From Elusimicrobiota bacterium (lineage in GTDB: Bacteria > Elusimicrobiota > Elusimicrobia > F11), in the NCBI GenBank assembly GCA_022709485.1, contig JAKLIS010000082.1, forward strand, positions 1-6,446: a stretch of DNA of 6,446 nt, in the 5' to 3' direction. Made by a program: the position numbers and the translations under genes. The notes beneath the pieces were generated by a model. It saw only the letters and a list, made by a program, of their open reading frames with translations, was not told where the DNA came from and ran no database searches. Below are positions 1-6,446 of this stretch, one piece after another (positions within the stretch are counted from its first letter, which is position 1; each line of letters opens with the position of its first letter).

Positions 1-1
1 A

Positions 2-3000
2 AACAAATTGAGCCAAGTTTTTGGCTTGGCGTTAAATCAGAATACCCGCACGGTTCGCGCCGGCGTCTCCTATGATTCTATGGGTCGTCTTATTGGCTAT
101 TCCGACACCATCACCGATGGCTCCGCCCTCACCAAAACCATTTCCTGGCGCGGCCTTGAGTTCAATAACCTTGGTTACCTTCAGTCCAAAAGCGAAGAAA
201 CCCGAACCGCCGGCGAAGATCCCGTCACCGGCCAGGGGCTTACCACCATTTCCCGAACGGATCAAAATGAAATGCAATACGACGTCTTGGGGCGGTTATC
301 CGGATTTGAGGAAAAGACAAACTCTTCTGGCGCGGGATCTTCTTGGAGAAGGTGGCAGGGCCTGTCCTTTGGCGCGCTCGGCCAAGCCATTCACACAAAG
401 GAATCAGGACATTCCGATTTGGAAGGGAATTGGCACCGAGACACATCCATCGAGAAAATGGATTCCCAAGGCCGGGCGATTTTAACGCATTCAGTCGCGG
501 ATTCTTCCACCGCCGGGTCCTCCGACATCTGGACCGCTTCCCACCGAGAGAACGGCGAGTCCGGGTTCAATCGGCTGGGACAATCCATCTATCAAAAAGA
601 GTGGGGAACCCGGAGCGGAGTGGGGACGTTCTCTCGCACCTTTGAATTTGGCTTTGATGATTCTTATGACCTTCAAGGCCGCCAGAATCACGGAATCGAG
701 ACGCTCCAGACCGATGCCGGAATGACCATCACTGAGATTTCCGGCCAAACGTATAACGCTCTCAATCAACTGACGAATAAAATATCCCGCAACACGGAAA
801 TCTTTTCGGGGGAACCGCAGAAAAATTCAGATCTTGTTTGGGAAGGGACATATGATGAAGAGGGACGCCAGCTGGGGTTTTCTACTCACAAACTGGGACG
901 AATATTAAATGAGGATGGTTCTCTTATCGGTTTGGAAAATGAAGACGTCTCGCGATCCGGTATTCAGTACAACGAAAAAGGCCAAGCCGTCGCGTATGAT
1001 GAAGAGACGTCGCGAAAGCTCACCGATGCGGCTGGACTTCTCATCCAAGACAATCAGAGTTCCGTGTCACAGCGAAACGTTCAATTCAATGACGCCGGGC
1101 AGATGACGCGTTATGAGCAAACCGGAAACCGGGACGGGGCGGCTTTCAATGAAACTTACGAGGCCTCGGTTTTTTCTCCTTCCGGTGTTGCTTTGGTTTG
1201 GACCAAATACGGAACGGATGAATCCAAGGGGCCGTATCAAATCAACCAGACGTCCGGAGAGATTAACGACAAAGGTCAATTCACCCAATACACGCAGATA
1301 GGGGTGTCCGGCGGGCAAGTCTTCAATAAAAAGGTCACAGGAATTATTTACGATTCCAAAGGCCGAGTCTCAACTCAACAAGAAGCGGGAGAGAATGATT
1401 CCGGACAATATAGATTCCTTCAAACCTTAAGTTACGACGCTTTTGGCCGGCATTTAACCTCCAAAGAATCGGGAGTGGACGCGCAAGGGGAATTTACCAA
1501 TGAATCCGGTGACTTTAAATATGACTTGCATGGTCAGGCCGTTTCCAAAACCGTTGTTCGAACGGATTCATTTAAACAGCGAACCGTGGGCACATGGACG
1601 GGGGAATATGATGAAGGAGGCCGCCTTATAAAAACCGTCGATGATGAAGAAACGGTGGACGCGGCAGGGGTTTTTGTGTCCCGGGCCCATCGCGCATGGG
1701 AGGCCGTGGAATTTTTTGGAGACAGCCTTCTGAAGGAAGGAAAAACCGTGGCGGTTACGGAAAAGGCGGGAGAAGAAAAAGAAACCATCACTTCCACGCA
1801 TATCAATAAAGAAATCGACCCGGACGGAGTTGTCTCGGCGGCCTGGGATAAGGTCCAAACGGTTTTGGAATCCAATGGGATCCGCACGGAGACCGAGCAG
1901 ATCGCGGAAAAATCACAAATGACGCGCTACACCGCGGAAGACGAAGCGGCCAATGCGGCGCATCGGGCGGGACGGCTTAAAGATTATGAAGAAAAGCTGA
2001 CCCGGTCCGAGACCTCGCTTCCCACCTACACATTCGTCTCTGACATTGAATATGACGCCGCGGGCCAAATTTCAAAGGAGGTCCGAGCCAATATAACTTC
2101 CAATATTCTGGATAAAACATTGGACGCGGTGGGCGGGGTGGCGGCCGCTATTTTTGCTTTCTTGAGGAACGCGGCGGTGCGCCTGATTCAAGGGTTGAGG
2201 AATCTTTTGTCCGGAAAGGGGGAAGAAGATCGGGTCCCATCAAACGAGATGAATATTTCCCTTCCATTGGCTCAGCAGATCTTGAACCCCGCGGATTACA
2301 CGCTGGACATCGTTGAACGTACCAATGGAATAAAAGACGATCACGGCCGGTTGATGGAGTGGAAGGAGTCCTCTCGTTCAAGTGCGGCCCCTGGAAAACT
2401 GGTAACTGCGGATGTGAAAGTCAAATATAAAGGCGCGGGATCCGAAATTGAAGAATACCTCGCCGTGAACACGGAGAATCTGGGTCGGATCGTCAAAAAA
2501 TCAAAAATTCTGCAAAATAACTATAAATACGCCGGCGGCCGGATGGTTTCTTATGACGGAGAAATTTCAGAAACAGAAATGGATACTTGGCGCTTAAAGC
2601 CTCTTTCCACTGGTTTTCGTAAATTTACTGAAGCCACCGAAAAATTTGACGAATTTGGACGGGGTGTCGACACCATCCGAACTACCACCGAAGATTTCCT
2701 CTCCCCTGATCTCACCCGGGTCGAAAAATCTCATATGGAATATGACGCGGCGGGTCGTGTGGCCAAGCGCACCGGAGAGATTCGCGAAACCGCGAAAGAT
2801 GATTCTCTCAATTCGGTTTCTTCTTTCGTTGAAGAGAATTCATTTTCCGCCTCGGGTCAGTTGACTTCCGTCCATCGGCGAAGCGTCGCGGGGAGCGCCC
2901 CGGATAAAACCGTCGATACCGTAACGGGGTTTTCCAACTTTGACGAATATGGCCGGGCCCAGCGGACCACAACCACCACACGGAATGATTTTTCCGATGG

Positions 3001-6000
3001 GTCATCGTCCACGCCCGAAACAGTGACCGATGACATTAAAGCCTTTGGGCCCAACGGCCAGGCGGCCCGGTTCACCCGGACCATTACAACCGACACAGAT
3101 GAAGCCTCCACCAGCAAAACCCAAACCCTGACCCAAAAATTTGACGAGTGGGGCCGTGTCATTCAAACCGAAGGCGCGGTAACGGAAGAGAAAAAGTCCC
3201 ACGATGGGTTGCTTTACGAGCATCATTCCTACCGGCTTTTACTGGAAACCTTGGCCTTTAACCGATTGGGGCAAGCGGTCATCACGGCTCAAACCAAAAG
3301 CCAGGACGCGGGTTCTTCCCTCGATTATGAAAGATCCGTTACTCATTCCAAATACGGTTTGGATGGACAATTGGAAAAATCGGAGACAGAAAACACCAGC
3401 CGTCTTATCGGCGGGCATTTGCGCACCTGGACTGATTCTTTTGTTGGATTTGAGAAAGACAAACGGGGCAATTTCACATCCTTCACTCGGGCCACTTCAA
3501 AAGATTCCGACGCTCCGGACGCCCTTAACACCGAAAAGACCACTGGCGGCGTCTATGACGCCGAAGGGCGCCTTGTTCAATATGACCTGGAAACAACCAG
3601 CGCCGGCATAAACGAAGATGGAACTCCCTTTTCAGACACGGATAAAACCCGAAAGTTCGTGGGGTTCAACGCCATCGGCCAGGCGGTTTCATTTGGGGAT
3701 TGGAGCCAAGAAAAAATGGACGGCTTGGTGGGGAGGCTTGAAACACTGGCGGCGGATTCTCAATCCCTAACCGCCGCCAATGAAACTCTAAACACAGAAT
3801 TGTTGGACCTTCAGGGCCAACTCTCCGAAGCTATTAAAAATCTAAATTCCCAAGAACAACAAGAACTTCATCCTTATAACCTTGAATTGGAACAGATTCG
3901 AAACTATGAAAAGAACTGGGAGTTGTTTCCTTCAGTCTTGAGCATTGTCGCCACCTGGAGGCAATTTGTAGCGACACATGGGTCATTGGCGCATGAATTT
4001 GGCATTAGAACAGATATTTATACTCAACCTTACCGGCACCCTGGAGAAAACCAAACAGCTTTCAACGCCCGGGTCAATGAATATGAAGATCAAATCAAAA
4101 TTTTTCAGGAGCAGTTGGCCGAAAGGTTCTTTGATTTCGTTCAAATTACCAGTCCCAATGAGCTGCATAATTTAGGCCTTCAAAAAAATGAAATGAGAGA
4201 TTTTCTTTTAGTCTGGGGCCAGCAGAACAGAATATCTCACCCTGCAGGCGACTCCTCCGTCCAATGGGTATTTGAAAGAACCAATGCCTTGCCAACCAAT
4301 GAGAAATTCTCAAAAATCTGGGAGACCATTTTTTCAACACCTTTAAAAAATGGACACATTCCCGGCATAGGGTGGGTTTCATCTAAAGTGGTGGGATCTT
4401 TTGGCTTAGATACCCTTATCGAAAAACTTTCGGTCTTTCAGGATTATTTATCGAAGGATTGGTCTGCCCGCCGCGCTGAAATTGCGGCGGCTCAAGATGT
4501 CATTAGAAAAGAATACGACCAAAAGCGAACTCAAACAAATCTGAACTTTTCCGACCTTAATCATCAAAAAGAAAGCCAGGTCAAGTTGAATAACGCAATT
4601 ATTAAAGCCGGCGAGGAGGAAAAATCCACGCTTGAAACCCGCCGGGCGGAAATGGAAACAGCCGGACGAACCGGCACCATGCAGGTGGCCTATGATGAAT
4701 ACGGCCGGGTGAATCATCGGGAATCCTGGGACGGAATCACGGGAGACAAAACCATCGAATCCGGCTATTCCTATAACGCCAAGGGGCAGCTGGAATCGTG
4801 GATCCGGGATTATCCAGATTCCACAACTCAAAAAGCAGACCAAATAAGCCAGATTTTTGCCTTCGATGGACAACTTTTCTCCACCACGGCCGTGACCAAA
4901 GAAGAGATTGGCGGGCAAGAACATCTTTCCACTTTTATTAGTCAAATCCTGGCTAAAGACAGAAACGGTCGAGTAAGTTTGGAACGTCAAACTTTGGTCG
5001 ATAGTTTTACTCCGGATAAAACGGATATTCGAGACCTATCCTATTCCTACGATAATGAAAACCGGGTTTCCCAAACAAACATCGGTTTATCCGAGTCGGT
5101 TAGTGGGAAAGTCACATTCCTGGGGTCTGATGTTCAAAAAACGCTCTCGTTTGATTCCTTGGGCCGCGTCAAAGAGTTTCAAAAAGTGTCCCGCCGGACG
5201 GCGTCGCCGGACCTCGTGGAGACAACCACCGGATCCAATATTTATGGAAAAAATGGCCAGGTGGTCGGAACAGATGAAGTGGTTCAGAAAAAAGGCGGGA
5301 CCCTTAACACCTCCCAACATGTCGTGACCATAAATACCGAACTGGCGGACGGCCGGCCCCTTCAACAAATTCGATTAACGACTGATGACACCGCGGCTCC
5401 GGGGAAAACCACGTTGGACAATATCTCCTTCAAATATGAAAAGGGAATCAATGTGACCGCCACCATTGAACGGGAAGAAACGTCTCCGGTGATGGAAAAG
5501 CATACCGAAACCATTGAAGATACCAGTGAATTTGACGCGGCTGGGAAACTGATTCTTAAAAAGACCAAAATCTCATTGGATAATTTCGCCCCGGCCAAAG
5601 AAGTCACCATTGTTAAAGACAAAATCACCTATGACGAGTTCGGCCGGGAAAAAAGCTATGTGGAAACCTCGAATGAAAGATCGACCGACCCCGATAATCA
5701 ATTAGATAGCAAGAAAACCATCGCCCGATCCAATATAACCTATAACCGTGACGGCCTTTTGTTTGGCTACCGGGAGATTGAAAATGATGTGGTAAGAACC
5801 ATTACCGCGTCAGAATACTCAAGCCAAGGGTGGATGACCTCCCAAACCGAAAACCGCTCTTGGAACGGCACCAATGGCGGGAATTTAAACGGACTAAGCG
5901 ATAAATGGACATCCGGCAATGTTCAAATGCTTCAAATGTTTACCTACGATAAATACGGTCGGTTGTCTGGTTCTTCTTTGGTTTGCAGGGGAACTGGATT

Positions 6001-6445
6001 GAATGAAGAATTGGCTGGGTTTCCGCAAGCGGGGATGGGGGGAAACGGCACCTTTGGGACATTTGAAGTCTCCCAAGAACTATTAGACGGCCTCAAATCA
6101 AAAGATCCCTTGACCCGCTCTTTATATCAAGGAAGAGTCAAAAAGGAGCGAAAATTACTATCTGTCCCACTTTATTTATCCAGTTCTTCTTCCAATATGG
6201 AATATGACTCCAAAGGGCGTCTTGTGAAATATCAACAAGTTTCGATCCAATACGCTAAAACAAAAGAAAAATATTTGAGTTCATCAAAATCATATTCGGG
6301 TAAAAGAAAAACCAAAGAACGGGAAGTGGTGGGCCTTGTCACGAGTACAGATTCGGTTGAAATTAAGGAATTCAATCTTCTCGGTCAGGCCGTAAAAACT
6401 TATTCCCAATTTTCCTTGTCATCCGGTGAATGGGGCTGGAGCCGA
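2..6445 (+). CDS. Internal fragment of a giant YD/Rhs-like repeat protein, open at both ends
   Basis: A single frame with codons starting at position 2 is open through position 6445 (2,148 codons, at least 230 kDa). Neither the start nor the stop is in the window, so the full protein is larger. About 46 copies of a hexamer [Y/F][D/N]xxG[R/Q] occur in this frame, for example YDEYGR at 4691, FDEFGR at 2645, FNRLGQ at 566 and 3257, and YDSKGR at 1349 and 6203. They make three arrays separated by two helical interruptions. YD repeats in Rhs, teneurin and TcB/TcC proteins form beta-hairpin sheets or shells, so a long extracellular or surface beta structure is inferred. I see no signal peptide, no Rhs core DPxGL-type cleavage motif and no toxin or enzyme domain here; these could lie outside the window. 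Composition is rich in Thr, Ser, Asp, Glu and Lys, with one cysteine (codon 5984). Coding status is near certain, YD-like family membership likely, and molecular function unknown. Confidence 0.94.
71..1624 (+). repeat. YD-like repeat array A (17 main hexamers)
   Basis: The main hexamers begin at residues 24, 54, 93, 123, 153, 189, 222, 251, 284, 323, 362, 391, 421, 450, 478, 507 and 536. Good copies include YDSMGR (71), YDVLGR (278), FNRLGQ (566), YDEEGR (851), YNEKGQ (968), YDSKGR (1349), YDAFGR (1433) and YDEGGR (1607). Degenerate ones include FNNLGY (161), YNALNQ (752) and FSPSGV (1172). Spacing is 28-39 residues. From residue 362 to 536 it is unusually even: 29, 30, 29, 28, 29 and 29. A tryptophan box W-x-G sits 4-5 residues before several hexamers (Trp at residues 49, 118, 280 and 532). 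The copies differ strongly at the DNA level, so the array is old rather than recently duplicated. Each unit is inferred to be a beta hairpin with the hexamer at one turn. Confidence 0.85.
1682..2332 (+). other. Interruption between arrays A and B, partly helical, with degenerate repeats
   Basis: This is the coding stretch of residues about 561-777. The main hexamer appears cleanly only once (YDAAGQ at 2051, residue 684), and a weak IDPDGV lies at 1814 (residue 605). The sequence between them is dense in Glu, Lys and Ala and looks helical, especially about residues 640-665 (positions 1919-1996), where an alanine- and glutamate-rich run ends in a charged stretch. It continues into the hydrophobic helix described separately, and then into a segment without repeats before the hexamer KDDHGR at 2333. 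It may be a folded module inserted into, or grown out of, the hairpin stack. I recognise no known domain. Confidence 0.5.
2126..2209 (+). other. Hydrophobic, amphipathic helix within the giant protein
   Basis: Residues 709-736 are the most hydrophobic stretch in the window. They begin with 13 uncharged residues (AVGGVAAAIFAFL) and continue with a part in which arginines are spaced among Leu, Ile and Val (RNAAVRLIQGLRNLL). The uncharged core is shorter than the roughly 20 residues of a normal membrane span, so an amphipathic helix packing on another surface, or lying on a membrane, is more likely than a transmembrane segment. A Lys/Glu-rich stretch follows directly. The surrounding repeats contain nothing similar. 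Confidence 0.5.
2333..3682 (+). repeat. YD-like repeat array B (13 main hexamers, R and Q types mostly alternating)
   Basis: The main hexamers begin at residues 778, 824, 882, 914, 948, 980, 1015, 1047, 1086, 1118, 1152, 1185 and 1222. The clearest are FDEFGR (2645), YDAAGR (2741), FSASGQ (2843), FDEYGR (2939), FGPNGQ (3044), FDEWGR (3140), FNRLGQ (3257), YDAEGR (3554) and FNAIGQ (3665). The first two (KDDHGR, TENLGR) are degenerate and widely spaced. From residue 914 to 1086 a GR hexamer alternates with a GQ hexamer, giving a higher-order unit of about 66-71 residues. Spacing here is mostly 32-35 residues, longer than in the even part of array A. Threonine runs (around residues 989-993) fit surface-exposed beta strands. 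Confidence 0.85.
3716..3844 (+). other. Leucine-zipper coiled coil at the start of the central insert
   Basis: In residues 1239-1281, leucines fall exactly seven apart at residues 1242, 1249, 1256, 1263 and 1270. A second hydrophobic line runs four residues after each (Leu at 1246, 1267, 1274 and 1281), so both heptad core positions are filled. An asparagine at residue 1260 occupies a core position, a feature common in parallel dimeric zippers. Proline is absent. It begins about 12 residues after the last hexamer of array B, so the repeat array passes straight into the coiled coil. It could pair with another copy of the protein or with the second charged helix at 4418-4663 as an antiparallel stalk; the sequence does not decide between these. 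Confidence 0.75.
3845..4417 (+). other. Central non-repeat helical module
   Basis: Residues 1282-1472 contain no YD-like hexamer and read as a mainly helical, compact module. It has a hydrophobic, Trp-containing stretch around residues 1306-1322, a Gln/Glu-rich helix around 1360-1378 and several tryptophans and phenylalanines, unlike the Thr-rich arrays. Rarer A/T-ending codons (TTA, AGA, ATA) are visibly more frequent here than in arrays A and B. I do not recognise the fold and see no catalytic motif. It lies between two long helices, which resembles a domain carried on a coiled-coil stalk projecting from the repeat body; that arrangement is inference. Confidence 0.55.
4418..4663 (+). other. 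Second charged helix or coiled coil closing the central insert
   Basis: Residues 1473-1554 contain no proline or hexamer and are rich in Glu, Lys, Arg, Gln and Ala, with spaced Ile, Leu and Val, typical of a long helix. The heptad order is weaker than in the zipper at 3716-3844. It ends about nine residues before YDEYGR at 4691, where array C resumes. The two helices therefore bracket the central module nearly symmetrically against the repeat arrays. Confidence 0.55.
4691..6388 (+). repeat. YD-like repeat array C (16 main hexamers, continuing past the window)
   Basis: The main hexamers begin at residues 1564, 1591, 1619, 1652, 1683, 1717, 1748, 1780, 1812, 1844, 1877, 1914, 1939, 1982, 2068 and 2124. 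Clear copies are YDEYGR (4691), YNAKGQ (4772), FDSLGR (5150), YGKNGQ (5243), FDAAGK (5531), YDEFGR (5630), YNRDGL (5741), YDKYGR (5945), YDSKGR (6203) and FNLLGQ (6371). Degenerate ones are YDNENR (5048), ELADGR (5339) and YSSQGW (5816). Spacing is mostly 31-34 residues. After residue 1982 the array is irregular: an 86-residue gap contains a Gly-rich stretch near 6019-6060 and the only cysteine, followed by a Lys-rich segment. The last codons before the edge (residues 2141-2147) again resemble a tryptophan box, so another hexamer probably follows. Confidence 0.85.
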
Positions 6446-6446
6446 A

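Noticed and set aside
72..485. A 137-codon plus-strand frame offset from the repeat frame
   Set aside because: It is proline- and arginine-rich with no family resemblance and overlaps array A, whose frame shows conserved hexamers through the same DNA. It is an out-of-frame artefact.
2126..2209. A true transmembrane segment
   Set aside because: The uncharged core is only about 13 residues before arginines appear, too short for a standard membrane-spanning helix; it is described as an amphipathic helix instead.
3204..3611. A 135-codon plus-strand frame overlapping array B
   Set aside because: The repeat frame through here carries FNRLGQ, YGLDGQ and YDAEGR at regular spacing, while the overlapping frame has no structure or plausible start signal.
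4448..4990. A 180-codon open frame on the minus strand
   Set aside because: It lies antisense to the continuous repeat frame, has several cysteines and no recognisable domain or ribosome binding site, and spans the border of the helical insert and array C. It is most likely a shadow created by the codon bias of the sense strand.
71..6388. Possible CRISPR or recent tandem DNA repeats because of the regular spacing
   Set aside because: The regularity exists only at the protein level. Hexamer codons vary freely between copies and the segments between them share no DNA identity visible by eye, so there are no direct DNA repeats with spacers.
2..6445. A classical Rhs polymorphic toxin
   Set aside because: Repeat spacing is 28-39 residues instead of about 20-22, and there is no conserved Rhs core cleavage motif or toxin tip in the window. 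The toxin tip could lie outside, so this is unsupported rather than excluded.

Overview
The window lies entirely inside one giant protein-coding gene on the + strand. Reading codons from position 2, the frame runs without a stop to position 6445 (2,148 codons), with no start or stop codon belonging to the gene in view. Six-base windows of a fixed hexamer, written [Y/F][D/N]xxG[R/Q], recur about 46 times in this frame, and no comparable order exists in any other frame. There is no intergenic DNA, RNA gene, CRISPR array or mobile element. Residue numbers below count from the codon at position 2, not from the true N-terminus.

Layout: array A (residues 24-541) holds 17 hexamers. A partly helical interruption (about 560-777) contains an amphipathic hydrophobic helix. 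Array B (778-1227) holds 13 hexamers. A long insert without repeats (about 1234-1560) begins with a leucine-zipper coiled coil, continues through a helical module, and ends in a second charged helix. Array C (1564-2129 and beyond) holds 16 hexamers and runs off the right edge.

The repeats are related to the YD/Rhs type (YDxxGR), which in Rhs, teneurin and TcB/TcC proteins builds long beta-hairpin sheets or shells. The spacing here is 28-39 residues rather than the roughly 20-22 usual for Rhs. A weaker D/N-x-x-G turn sits about halfway between the main hexamers, and its offset scales with the spacing (+14 in 29-30 residue units, +18 in 37-39 residue units). This is the most informative observation in the window. 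It suggests a hairpin stack in which both arms of a unit lengthen together.

The protein is rich in Thr, Ser, Asp, Glu and Lys and has a single cysteine in 2,148 residues, which fits an exported or surface protein. Function is unknown. The host is most likely a bacterium of roughly balanced base composition. Giant open frames of this general type are known from uncultivated lineages such as Omnitrophota, but the window has no marker gene, so that placement is a low-confidence inference.
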